This document shows, piece by piece, positions 27,525 to 35,264 of a stretch of 64,000 nucleotides of DNA. Within the stretch, counting starts at the first letter, position 1. The number at the start of each line of letters is the position of its first letter. The DNA comes from Acidimicrobiales bacterium (GTDB lineage Bacteria; Actinomycetota; Acidimicrobiia; Acidimicrobiales; JADJXE01), in assembly GCA_016716005.1 (NCBI GenBank), contig JADJXE010000001.1:1129001-1193000 (forward strand). The letters run 5' to 3'. The notes under the pieces were generated by a model. That model searched no databases. It was not told where the DNA came from and worked only from the letters and a program-made list of their open reading frames with translations. The position numbers and the translations under genes are program-made.

Positions 27525-28466
27525 ATGCCCCGCTGGACCGAGCAGGACGTACCCCCCCAGGACGGACGGATCGTCGTCGTCACCGGCGCCAACAGCGGCC
27601 TCGGGTTCCACACGGCCCGCGTCCTGGCTGCCCGCGGCGCCCACGTGGTGCTGGCCAGCCGGTCGGCCGACAAGGCGGCCGACGCCATGGCGCTGATCCG
27701 CGTCGACACGCCCGGCGCCGACCTCGACGTGCTCCCGCTCGACCTCGCCGACCTGGCCTCGGTGCGAGCGTTCGCCCAGCGCTTCGCCGACGCCCACGAC
27801 CGCCTCGACGTGCTGGTGAACAACGCCGGCGTGATGGCCACGCCGTACCGCCGAACGGCCGACGGCTTCGAGCTGCAGCTCGGCACCAACCACCTCGGCC
27901 ACTTCGCCCTCACGGGTCTGCTCCTGCCGTCGCTGCTCGCCGCGCCGGCGCCTCGGGTGGTGACGGTGAGCAGCGGTGCGCACCAGATGGGCCGCATCGA
28001 CTTCGACGACCTCCAGGGCGAGCGCCGCTACCGCACGTGGCCCGCCTACGGCCAGAGCAAGCTCGCCAACCTGCTGTTCGCCTACGAGCTCGCCCGGCGG
28101 GTCGGCGCCGCCGGCCTCCCCCTGGTGTCGGCGGCCGCCCACCCCGGCTACTCCGCCACCAACCTGCAGGCCGTCGGACCCCGCATGTCGGGGGCAGGGC
28201 TCACGGAGCGCCTCGCCGCCATCGGCAACCGGCTCCTGGCCCAGGACGCCGCCCGGGGCGCGCTCCCCCAGCTGTACGCAGCGACCATGCCCGACGTGCG
28301 GAGCGGCGACTACTACGGGCCCGACGGGCTGCTCGAGATGAGGGGCTGGCCCGAGCAGGTGTCATCGAGCGCCCGCTCGAAGGACGAGGCCGTCGCCCGC
28401 CGCCTCTGGCACGTGTCGGAGGAGCTCACCGGCGTCCGCTACGACGCCCTCGACGCGTCGTCCTGA
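27525..28466 (+). CDS. SDR-family oxidoreductase (retinol-dehydrogenase/WWOX-like)
   Basis: Short-chain dehydrogenase, 313 residues. NAD(P) motif TGANSGLG near residue 20, NNAGVM near 95, the catalytic Ser in VTVSSGAHQMG and Tyr-x3-Lys in AYGQSKLANLLFAYEL. The C-terminal part, with the PGYSATNLQ segment, fits the retinol-dehydrogenase-like SDR subgroup. ATG at 27525, with GAGGAG six bases upstream. It is divergent from the DrrAB-like operon. The substrate is unknown. Confidence 0.88.
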   Translation: MPRWTEQDVPPQDGRIVVVTGANSGLGFHTARVLAARGAHVVLASRSADKAADAMALIRVDTPGADLDVLPLDLADLASVRAFAQRFADAHDRLDVLVNNAGVMATPYRRTADGFELQLGTNHLGHFALTGLLLPSLLAAPAPRVVTVSSGAHQMGRIDFDDLQGERRYRTWPAYGQSKLANLLFAYELARRVGAAGLPLVSAAAHPGYSATNLQAVGPRMSGAGLTERLAAIGNRLLAQDAARGALPQLYAATMPDVRSGDYYGPDGLLEMRGWPEQVSSSARSKDEAVARRLWHVSEELTGVRYDALDASS

Positions 28467-28506
28467 GCCCGCGCCGGGGCGCGGCGCGCCCGCCGGTTTC
28501 CGGACA

Positions 28507-28527
28507 GCAGGGCCCCTGCCGTACGCT
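28507..28527 (+). promoter_or_regulatory. Palindrome GCAGGG-C-CCCTGC next to TACGCT box
   Basis: A 13-base palindrome (28507-28519) lies two bases before TACGCT (28522-28527), a -10-like hexamer, about 60 bases before the SDR start at 28587. The position suits a repressor or activator site overlapping the promoter. The leader also repeats ACGGAG twice, the second copy being the ribosome site. Confidence 0.45.
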
Positions 28528-28586
28528 CGACCGCTGGTCCGAGGCGGCCCGCAACGGAGCGGGCGCCCCCCAACGGAGGACGGGAC

Positions 28587-29483
28587 ATGGCTGATCTCGG
28601 GTACGACGGCAAGGTCGCGATCATCACGGGTGCCGGCGGCGGCCTCGGCCGCCAGCATGCGCTGGCGCTGGCCGCCCGGGGCGCCCAGGTCGTGGTGAAC
28701 GACCTCGGCGGCTCGGTGTCGGGCGAGGGCGGCTCGACCGGTCCGGCCGCCACCGTGGTGAAGGAGATCGAGGACCTCGGCGGGGTCGCCGTCCCCGACA
28801 CCAACAGCGTCGCCACGCCCGAGGGGGGCGAGGCGCTGGTCAACACCGCCCTCGAGGCCTTCGGCCGCGTCGACATCGTGATCAACAACGCCGGCATCCT
28901 GCGCGACAAGGCCTTCCACAACATGGAGCCCGACCTGCTGAACCCGGTGCTCGACGTGCACCTCAAGGGCGCCTTCTACGTCACCCGGCCGGCCTGGGTG
29001 AAGATGCGCGAGCAGGGCTACGGCCGCATCGTGTGCACGTCGTCGGCGGCCGGCATCTTCGGCAACTTCGGCCAGACCAACTACGGGGCCGCCAAGATGG
29101 GCCTGGTGGGGTTCACCAACGTCCTCGCCGTCGAGGGCGCCCGCTTCAACATCAAGGCCAACGCCATCGCCCCCCTCGCGCTCACCCGCATGACCGAGGA
29201 CCTGCTCGGCCCGCTGGCCGACAAGCTCGACCCGGGCCTGGTGACACCGCTCGTGGCCTGGCTCGCCCACGAGGACTGCCCCAGCACCGGGGAGGTGTAC
29301 GCGGTGGGCGGCGGCCGGGTCGCCCGCGTGTTCATCGCCGAGACCAGGGGCTACTTCAACAAGGGCCTCAGCGTCGAGGACGTCCGCGACCACTGGGACG
29401 AGATCCGCGACGAGACCGGCTACTCGGTGCCCGCCAACCTCGGCGAGGAGACCGCCCTGTTCCTGCCCTACCTCAAGGACTGA
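28587..29483 (+). CDS. SDR-family 3-hydroxyacyl-CoA dehydrogenase-like (HSD17B4 type)
   Basis: 298 residues. TGAGGGLGRQHALALAARG is the cofactor motif; VVVNDLGGSVSGEGGS and NNAGILRDKAF mark the HSD17B4-like subgroup. Ser-Tyr-Lys are in TSSAAGIFGNFGQ and NYGAAKMG. It resembles the gene at 3184-4086, a second copy of the same activity. ATG at 28587, preceded by ACGGAGGA. The C-terminal extension after residue 240 (ETRGYFNKGLSVEDV onwards) is typical of this group. No hydratase follows it here, unlike the first copy. Confidence 0.88.
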   Translation: MADLGYDGKVAIITGAGGGLGRQHALALAARGAQVVVNDLGGSVSGEGGSTGPAATVVKEIEDLGGVAVPDTNSVATPEGGEALVNTALEAFGRVDIVINNAGILRDKAFHNMEPDLLNPVLDVHLKGAFYVTRPAWVKMREQGYGRIVCTSSAAGIFGNFGQTNYGAAKMGLVGFTNVLAVEGARFNIKANAIAPLALTRMTEDLLGPLADKLDPGLVTPLVAWLAHEDCPSTGEVYAVGGGRVARVFIAETRGYFNKGLSVEDVRDHWDEIRDETGYSVPANLGEETALFLPYLKD

Positions 29484-29510
29484 CGGCGGCGGGGCACCCG
29501 CGGGCGGCTC

Positions 29511-30584
29511 TCAGAGCTCGAAGCGGGTGCCCACGCTGCTCTGCAGGAACGCGTCGGGCAGGTGAGCGGCGATGGAGTGGATCGCCCGCCAGCCCGTGCA
29601 GTGCGTGGGCACGATCCAGGTGGGCGCCAGCGCCTCCAGGGCGTCGACGGTGGCCGGGATCACCGGCTCGAACAGCAGCCCGTTCAGGTGGAACCCGCCG
29701 ATAACCGCGTGGAGCCGGTCGACCCCGGTGAGACGCCGTGCGTAGCGGCAGATGTTCACCACCCCGGCGTGGCCGCAGCCGGTGAGCACCACGAGCCCCC
29801 GGTCGCGCACGTGGACCACCATGGCCTGGTCGTCGAGGATCAGCGGATCGGGCTCCCACGCGTCGCCCCGCCGGGCCTCGTGGAAGGGGAAGCCGGCCTC
29901 GAAGCCGGTGGTCCGGGGCACCTCGCCCGTGATGAGGACGGAGCGCTCGAACAGGAACGAGGGCCGCTGCTCCTCGATCACGTCGAAGCCGGCGTCGGCG
30001 AGGGCCCGCCTCGAGGTCGACGGGAGCTCGAAGGGCTCACGGCCCGGCACGGCCACCCGCCGGCGCGTCCAGAACTCCGGATGGAGCAGCACGGGCACGT
30101 TGGCCCTGCCCACGGCCTGGACGTACCCGTCCAGCCCGGTCGTGTGGTCGAAGTGGCCGTGGCTCATCACCAGCACCTCGACGTCGCCGGGGTCGAGGCC
30201 GAGCCGGCGCATGTTGTCGACCATGCCGGTGGGCGTCATGCCGGCGTCGAACAGGAAGCGGTGCGTGCGTCCCTGCTTCGTGACCTCGACCAGGGCGGAG
30301 AACCCGTGCTGGGCCAGCAGGCCGTCGAGGGCGCGGCCGCCCTCCAGGGTGGCGCAGGGCACCGTCGGGGGCTGGCCGCCGTCGCGGGGCGCCAGGCCCC
30401 AGCGCACCGCCGGCCCGGCGTCGACCAGGAGCGCGTCGGAGACGTTGTCGAGGAGGATCGTGACGTGCAGGTCGTCGACGGGCTCGAGCGCCAGGATCTC
30501 CGCGGGGCTCGTCCAGTCGTCGAGGGCGACGGGCGTCACCCGCGCCACGGCATCACCGTGACCGTGACCGTGCTCTTCACACAT
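29511..30584 (-). CDS. Metallo-beta-lactamase-fold hydrolase
   Basis: 357-residue MBL-fold protein. The metal motif HGHFDHTTGLDGY is near residue 145; further ligands include the His in TGCGHAGVVN and the late GGFHLNG and THCTGW segments. The layout resembles the 7,8-dihydropterin-6-methyl synthase-related MBL group. The N-terminus (EEHGHGHGD) is His-rich and could bind metal. ATG at 30584 follows GAGGAGGG; the frame extends to 30710 but reads as noise. The substrate is unknown. Confidence 0.85.
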   Translation of the reverse strand: MCEEHGHGHGDAVARVTPVALDDWTSPAEILALEPVDDLHVTILLDNVSDALLVDAGPAVRWGLAPRDGGQPPTVPCATLEGGRALDGLLAQHGFSALVEVTKQGRTHRFLFDAGMTPTGMVDNMRRLGLDPGDVEVLVMSHGHFDHTTGLDGYVQAVGRANVPVLLHPEFWTRRRVAVPGREPFELPSTSRRALADAGFDVIEEQRPSFLFERSVLITGEVPRTTGFEAGFPFHEARRGDAWEPDPLILDDQAMVVHVRDRGLVVLTGCGHAGVVNICRYARRLTGVDRLHAVIGGFHLNGLLFEPVIPATVDALEALAPTWIVPTHCTGWRAIHSIAAHLPDAFLQSSVGTRFEL

Positions 30585-30742
30585 GGGTCCCTCCTCTCCC
30601 CGCTGCCTTCGGCTGCCACCGGTCAGTGTGAGCCCGCGGCGGCCGACGCGCCACCGTGCACCGATGGCGGGTGCGCGCCGAGCAGGATGGCGGGCCGACG
30701 ACGTGGCCACCCGGCCGCCGGCCGATCACGGAGGAGCACGCC

Positions 30743-31858
30743 ATGGATGTCGAGACCTTCCGGCAGGCGGCACGCGGCTGGCTCGCGGCCAACCGGGCCG
30801 GGGCGCCGCGCGACTACGGCGCCATCCTGCCGCCCGACCTGTTCGCGCAGGGCGTGGCGTGGCAGCGGCTGCTGTTCGCCGAGGGCTGGGCGGGCACCCA
30901 CTGGCCGGTGGAGCACGGCGGCCGCGCGCTGACCCCGGCGCACACCGCGGCCTGGATCGAGGAGTGCGCGCTGGCCGGCGTGCCCCCGTTCATCAACATG
31001 GTGGGCATCGTGCTGGCCGGCGGGGTGATCCTCGCCTTCGGGACCGACGAGCACCGGCGCCGCCACCTCCGGGCGACCCTCGCCGCCGAGCAGGTGTGGT
31101 GCCAGCTGTTCAGCGAGCCCGGCGCGGGCAGCGACCTGGCCTCGCTCTCCACCCGGGCCGAGCGCGACGGCGACACCTGGGTGGTCGACGGACAGAAGGT
31201 GTGGTGCAGCGGTGGCCGCTACAGCGACTGGGGCATCCTGCTGGCCCGCACCGACCCATCGCTCCCCAAGCACAAGGGCATCTCGTTCTTCCTCCTCGAC
31301 ATGCACCTCCCCGGCGTGGATGTGCGCCCGCTGCGCCAGATGACGGGCGAGGCCGAGTTCGACGAGGTGTTCCTCACCGACGTGCGGCTGCCCGCCGACG
31401 CCCTGATCGGCCCGGAGAACGACGGGTGGCTGGTGGGCATGGCCACCCTCACCAACGAGCGCGGGCACATCGGTGCCTCGGTGATCGGGCTCGAACGGCG
31501 CCTGGAATCGATGGCGGCCATGGGTCGACGGGAGGGCGGCGAGCCCCTCGACCCCGTGTCCCGCCAGCGCCTGGCCGCCCTGTTGACCCGCGGCCACTCC
31601 CTCGAGGCGCTGGGCCGGCGTCAGGGGCCGGTGGCGTCGACGGCCGGATCGCTCATGAAGCTCGGCATCACCGAGCTCGTCTTCGACAGCGCCCTGCTTC
31701 AGGCCGACCTGGCCGGCGCGGCTGCACAGCTCGACGGGCCCGACGCCCTCGGCCTGCTGGCCGCGCCCGGCGCGCGCATCGCGGGCGGCAGCAGCCAGGT
31801 GCAGCGCAACATCATCGGGGAGCGCCTGCTGGGCCTGCCCAGGGAGCCCAAGGGCTGA
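30743..31858 (+). CDS. Acyl-CoA dehydrogenase (FadE type)
   Basis: 371 residues, a third FadE-type enzyme and more distant from the other two: GWAGTHWPVEHGGRALTPA, QLFSEPGAGSDLASL, GQKVWCSGGRYSDWGILLART, MTGEAEFDEVFLTDVRLPADALIGPEN and AGGSSQVQRNIIGERLLGLP. The Glu of the YEGT motif of medium-chain enzymes is again Gly. ATG at 30743 with GAGGAG upstream. It is divergent from the MBL-fold gene, with about 160 bases between the starts. Confidence 0.92.
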   Translation: MDVETFRQAARGWLAANRAGAPRDYGAILPPDLFAQGVAWQRLLFAEGWAGTHWPVEHGGRALTPAHTAAWIEECALAGVPPFINMVGIVLAGGVILAFGTDEHRRRHLRATLAAEQVWCQLFSEPGAGSDLASLSTRAERDGDTWVVDGQKVWCSGGRYSDWGILLARTDPSLPKHKGISFFLLDMHLPGVDVRPLRQMTGEAEFDEVFLTDVRLPADALIGPENDGWLVGMATLTNERGHIGASVIGLERRLESMAAMGRREGGEPLDPVSRQRLAALLTRGHSLEALGRRQGPVASTAGSLMKLGITELVFDSALLQADLAGAAAQLDGPDALGLLAAPGARIAGGSSQVQRNIIGERLLGLPREPKG

Positions 31859-31870
31859 GCGCGGCTGCCC

Positions 31871-33103
31871 TCAACCCCCGCAGGTGGGCGCCGTGGGCTC
31901 GCCCGCGGCACGCGCGTCGAGCCACACCAGCACGTCGTCCAACGAGTCGACGAAGGCCTGCCCGTGGTCGGCGCCCGGGTACACGTTGAGCTGCACGTCG
32001 GCCCCCTGCGTGCACAGCTCCTGGACGTAGGCCTCGGTGAAGGCGAACGGCACGATGGCGTCCTGATCGCCCTGCGTCACGAGGACAGGGACCTCGACCG
32101 GCGAGGCGCCGAGGCTGTTCTCGGCGAGCAGCGACGGCCAGGGATCGGTGACGAAGGGGTCGCCGGCCCAGGTCTGGGGCAAGCCGGCGAACGTGTCGAT
32201 GATCTCGGCCACACACTGCTCCTCCATCGCCGGGAGGAGTGCGTCGGCCTCCGGCGTGAGCAGCGCCTCGAGGTCGGTGCCCGGGTAGGTGGCGTCCCAC
32301 GCGTACCCGATCATGGCGCCGAAGCCGGCCACCGACGGGATGCTCATGAGGGGGCCGAACCCGGTGAAGTCGGAGGGCGGTGCGCCGCCGACCACGCCCA
32401 GCACGTCGAGCTCGGGGGCGTAGTCGGGCGCGAGCTGCGCGGCCCACATGGCGGCGTGGCCGCCCTGCGAGTAGCCCCAGATCAGCGTGCTGGTGCCTGC
32501 ACCGGTGGACAGCTCCGCGGCCGCTCGGGCGGCGTCGAGGACGCCCCGCCCCTCGCTCACGCCCACCAGGTAGGGATGGGTCCCGGGCGTGCCGAGCCCC
32601 TCGTAGTCGGTGGCGGCCACCACGTAGCCGGCCTCGAGCAGCCGCTCCACGGACGGGACCTCGGCCGTGCCGTCCAGCGACGGGGCGCAGGCGTCGGCCA
32701 CGCCCGTGGTGCCGTGCGCCCAGGTGACGACCGGCCAGCCCCCGGTGGGGGGGTTGCCGCCGGGGGCGACGACCACGCCGGACACGGCGATGTCGTCGCC
32801 GTCGATCGACCGCGAGTGGTAGAGGACCTTCCACGCCGAGGAGCCCTCGACGGGGGCAGGCAGGGGCTGGGCCCAGATGACCTCGCCGGGCTCGCCCGGG
32901 GGGAGCGGGTCGGGCGGCTGGTAGAAGGCCGCCCCGGTGGGGGCCTCGAGGCCGTCGGGTGTGGCCGCGACGGTGGTGGAGGTGGCCGCCTCGGCCGCGG
33001 TGTCGGGGGAGACGTCGGTGCCGTCCTCGTCGGCCCCTCCCTCGGAGCAGGCGGCGGCGAGCAGGACGACGGCGAGGACGAGGGGGAGCACTCGGCGGAT
33101 CAC
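31871..33103 (-). CDS. Secreted lipoprotein lipase-like (secretory lipase family)
   Basis: Alpha/beta hydrolase of the secretory lipase (LIP) type. Lipoprotein signal at residues 1-20 with lipobox LAAAC, so it is anchored outside the membrane, followed by a Thr/Ala-rich linker. Catalytic Ser in GYSQGGHAA near residue 215, Asp in TQGDQDAIVP near 355, His in GADHGQAF near 390. Two GTG codons occur at 33106 and 33103; the second is chosen because it is six bases from TACGCT (33110-33115), the spacing seen for leaderless genes here. It probably feeds fatty acids to the ligases and dehydrogenases nearby. Confidence 0.82.
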   Translation of the reverse strand: MIRRVLPLVLAVVLLAAACSEGGADEDGTDVSPDTAAEAATSTTVAATPDGLEAPTGAAFYQPPDPLPPGEPGEVIWAQPLPAPVEGSSAWKVLYHSRSIDGDDIAVSGVVVAPGGNPPTGGWPVVTWAHGTTGVADACAPSLDGTAEVPSVERLLEAGYVVAATDYEGLGTPGTHPYLVGVSEGRGVLDAARAAAELSTGAGTSTLIWGYSQGGHAAMWAAQLAPDYAPELDVLGVVGGAPPSDFTGFGPLMSIPSVAGFGAMIGYAWDATYPGTDLEALLTPEADALLPAMEEQCVAEIIDTFAGLPQTWAGDPFVTDPWPSLLAENSLGASPVEVPVLVTQGDQDAIVPFAFTEAYVQELCTQGADVQLNVYPGADHGQAFVDSLDDVLVWLDARAAGEPTAPTCGG

Positions 33104-33120
33104 CACCGGAGCGTACCGTC

Positions 33121-33250
33121 GACCCGGCGAGACCCCGCACGACCCGGACCGACCCGGACCGAGCGGGCACGACCCGGCACGACCCGGCACGACCCGGACC
33201 GAGCCCGCACGACCCCCGCACGACCCCGGCGAGACCCCGGCACGACCCCG
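33121..33250. repeat. Array of about 13 degenerate 10-bp repeats (GACCCGGCAC type)
   Basis: Thirteen consecutive units resembling GACCCGGCAC or GACCCGGACC, mostly in exact 10-base register, fill the gap between the divergent lipase gene and a small membrane protein gene. No open reading frame uses it. Ten bases per unit matches about one helix turn, so a repeating protein-binding surface is possible. Slippage in GC-rich DNA is the simpler explanation. Confidence 0.8.
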
Positions 33251-33271
33251 GGGGTCGCGCGAGCATGGCCC

Positions 33272-33454
33272 ATGGCCAAGGACGACCAGCCCGCCCCGGC
33301 GACACCGGATCCCGACACGCCGAAGGCGAAGCCGCCCGCGGGCGGACGCAACCGCGAGTTCCGCCTCAACGGGCCGGGGTGCATGGTGCCGATCGTGATC
33401 GGCGGCGTGCTCGGCGCCTCCGGCCTCGGGCTGGCTCGGCGCCGCCGGCGCTGA
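33272..33454 (+). CDS. Small C-tail-anchored protein, unknown
   Basis: 60 residues. A charged, Pro-rich N-terminal half is followed by one short hydrophobic segment (CMVPIVIGGVLGASGLGLA) and a run of five arginines at the end. GAGCAT lies five bases before the ATG, a weak -10-like match. No family is recognised. It is the only frame in the stretch after the repeat array that reads like protein, but it may be a spurious call. Confidence 0.5.
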   Translation: MAKDDQPAPATPDPDTPKAKPPAGGRNREFRLNGPGCMVPIVIGGVLGASGLGLARRRRR

Positions 33455-33467
33455 CCGTAACGGGTCG

Positions 33468-33866
33468 CTACCCGCCCCGGGCCGGGGGCGGCGACACCGG
33501 GCTCCCGTGGTGCACCACCAGGCGCCACCGGCCGGCGTCCCGCTCGAACAGGTTCAGGGCGGCGACGGTGCCGCCCACCCGGCCGCCCAGCAGGTTCTCG
33601 TCGGCCGTCACCCAGGCCACGTCGCCCACCACCTCGCACCGCTCGCCGGTGAGGATGAACTGGAGCCGCTCGGGACCCTGGAAGATGGCGTACCACGAGG
33701 CCGCGACGCTCCCCCACCCCCGCAGCGTCGCCCAGCCCGGATGGGTACAGGTGACCCGATCGCTGTGCTCCCACACGTCGCTCATGGCGTCGAGGTCGGC
33801 GGCCTCGAAGGCCTCGTAGAAGGCCCGGTTGGCGGCGAGCACGGCATTCTCGTCGACGGTGGCCAT
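33468..33866 (-). CDS. SnoaL/NTF2-like domain protein
   Basis: 132-residue cone-shaped NTF2-like fold: AANRAFYEAFEAADLDAMSD, a VWEHSDRVTCTHPGW segment, LRGWGSVAASWYAIF and a last strand RWRLVVHHGS. Such proteins bind or isomerise small ligands, or have unknown roles. ATG at 33866 is preceded by GGAGGAG; a TAGCCT box about 35 bases upstream gives a short leader. It could be a stand-alone ligand-binding protein. Confidence 0.85.
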   Translation of the reverse strand: MATVDENAVLAANRAFYEAFEAADLDAMSDVWEHSDRVTCTHPGWATLRGWGSVAASWYAIFQGPERLQFILTGERCEVVGDVAWVTADENLLGGRVGGTVAALNLFERDAGRWRLVVHHGSPVSPPPARGG

Positions 33867-33958
33867 GGACTCCTCCGTGGGGCGAGAGCCGGGTGGCGGC
33901 AGGCTAGCCGTGCCCGCCCACGCTCAACTCGGTGGCGACCCGGCCGACCTGAACCCCC

Positions 33959-34483
33959 GTGGCCGGCCGCCGCACGCCCGATCTCGCCCGTCTCATCGGG
34001 TCGCTGCCCGAGGAGTACGTCACCGTGCCCGTCGATGGCGCCCACGTCGTGGCCGGGCCCACCGGGCTGTTCCTCCTGGCCGAGACCGACGCGGCCCCCG
34101 AGCCCGAGGCCGACCGCCTGCGCCGGCTCGCTGCTCGCCTGCGGGCCCGGCTGGCCGACCGCACGGGCACGGTCCCCTTCGTCGACGTGATCCTCGTCGG
34201 CCGTCAGGGCGGACCAGCCGGCCGGGCCCTGGCCGTCACGCCCGCCATGGTGCACCGGGTGGTGCTCGGCGGCCCCGTCATCCTCGACGGCCCCGCGCTG
34301 ACCCGGATCGCCGGTGCGCTGGCCGACGCCGCCGATGCCAGGATGACGGAGTGCGACGACTCCCCTCCACCGACGGCGTCGAGGTCGCCGTCCACGACCT
34401 CGGGGGCGACGGACCGCCCGTCGTCTTCGCCCATGCGACTGGCTTCCATGGGCTGGTCTGGGCGCCACTGGCCGGGCACCTGA
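33959..34483 (+). CDS. Hypothetical protein whose end overlaps the next gene
   Basis: 174 residues. The first 125 read as a real protein with strands and helices (SLPEEYVTVPVDGAHVVAGP and TGLFLLAETD, then a Leu/Arg-rich helix LRRLAARLRARLAD). The VVAGPTGLFLL strand is reminiscent of NERD-type nuclease domains, but catalytic residues are not evident. The last 45 residues run out of frame across the start of the alpha/beta hydrolase gene and are Ser/Pro-rich. Either the overlap is real or an ancestral stop was lost. GTG start at 33959. Confidence 0.5.
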   Translation: MAGRRTPDLARLIGSLPEEYVTVPVDGAHVVAGPTGLFLLAETDAAPEPEADRLRRLAARLRARLADRTGTVPFVDVILVGRQGGPAGRALAVTPAMVHRVVLGGPVILDGPALTRIAGALADAADARMTECDDSPPPTASRSPSTTSGATDRPSSSPMRLASMGWSGRHWPGT

Positions 34484-35196
34484 CCGACCGGTACCGCTGC
34501 TGGTCGCTCGACTTCCGGGGGCACGGCGACTCCGTCGCCCCGGACGATCACCTGTTCGACTGGCACGGCTTCGCCGACGACGTGCTGGCCGTGATCGACG
34601 GCCTCGGCCTCGACCGACCGCTGGCGGTCGGCCACTCGAAGGGCGGCGCCGCCCTGCTGCTCGCCGAGGAGGATCGCCCCGGCCTGTTCCGCGCGATCTA
34701 CTGCTACGAGCCGATCGTGTTCCCGGGCGACGCGCCGCCCGGGCCGATGACCGAGAACCCCCTCGCCCAGGGTGCCCGCCGGCGCCGCGAGGTGTTCCCC
34801 TCCGCCGACGCGGCCTACGAGAACTACGCCTCGAAGCCGCCGCTCTCGGCGCTCCACCCGGCCGCCCTGCGCGCCTACGTCGACCACGGCTTCGCCGAGC
34901 AGCCCGACGGCACCGTCCGACTCAAGTGCCGAGGCGAGCACGAGGCGCGCGTCTACACGATGGGTTCCGCCCACGGCGCCTACGCGCGATTGCCCGAGAT
35001 CGGCTGCCCCGTCACGATCGCGACGGGGAGCGACGCCGCCGGTGGCCCCGCGGCGTTCGCGCCGCTGCTCGCCGAGCGGATCCCCGGCGCCCGCCTCGCC
35101 CGCCACGACGACCTCGGGCACTTCGGCCCGCTGGAGGACCCGGCCGCCATCGCGGCCGAGGTGGCCGGCTTCTTCGCGCGGGCGGCGGGGGCATGA
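34351..35196 (+). CDS. Alpha/beta hydrolase
   Basis: 281 residues. Oxyanion segment VFAHATGFHG near residue 30, nucleophile elbow GHSKGGAALLLAE near 95 with Ser as catalytic base partner, and the His in DDLGHFGPLEDP near the C-terminus. The start is GTG at 34351, six bases after CAGGAT, giving a probable leaderless mRNA. It overlaps the previous frame by 133 bases. It could be an esterase, lactonase or ring-cleavage hydrolase; none is indicated specifically. Confidence 0.85.
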   Translation: MRRLPSTDGVEVAVHDLGGDGPPVVFAHATGFHGLVWAPLAGHLTDRYRCWSLDFRGHGDSVAPDDHLFDWHGFADDVLAVIDGLGLDRPLAVGHSKGGAALLLAEEDRPGLFRAIYCYEPIVFPGDAPPGPMTENPLAQGARRRREVFPSADAAYENYASKPPLSALHPAALRAYVDHGFAEQPDGTVRLKCRGEHEARVYTMGSAHGAYARLPEIGCPVTIATGSDAAGGPAAFAPLLAERIPGARLARHDDLGHFGPLEDPAAIAAEVAGFFARAAGA

Positions 35197-35235
35197 GCGC
35201 CGCCGGATCGCCCGCGGTGGGCTGCTCCCCGTCGG

Positions 35236-35257
35236 TGACACACCCCGGGCGTAGGGT
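35236..35257 (+). promoter_or_regulatory. TGACACAC-N8-TAGGGT promoter-like site
   Basis: TGACACAC (35236-35243), eight bases, TAGGGT (35252-35257), then seven bases to the ATG of the RecB-like nuclease at 35265. This is the best match of four such sites in the window, and predicts a leaderless transcript. Confidence 0.65.
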
Positions 35258-35264
35258 CGGGTCC

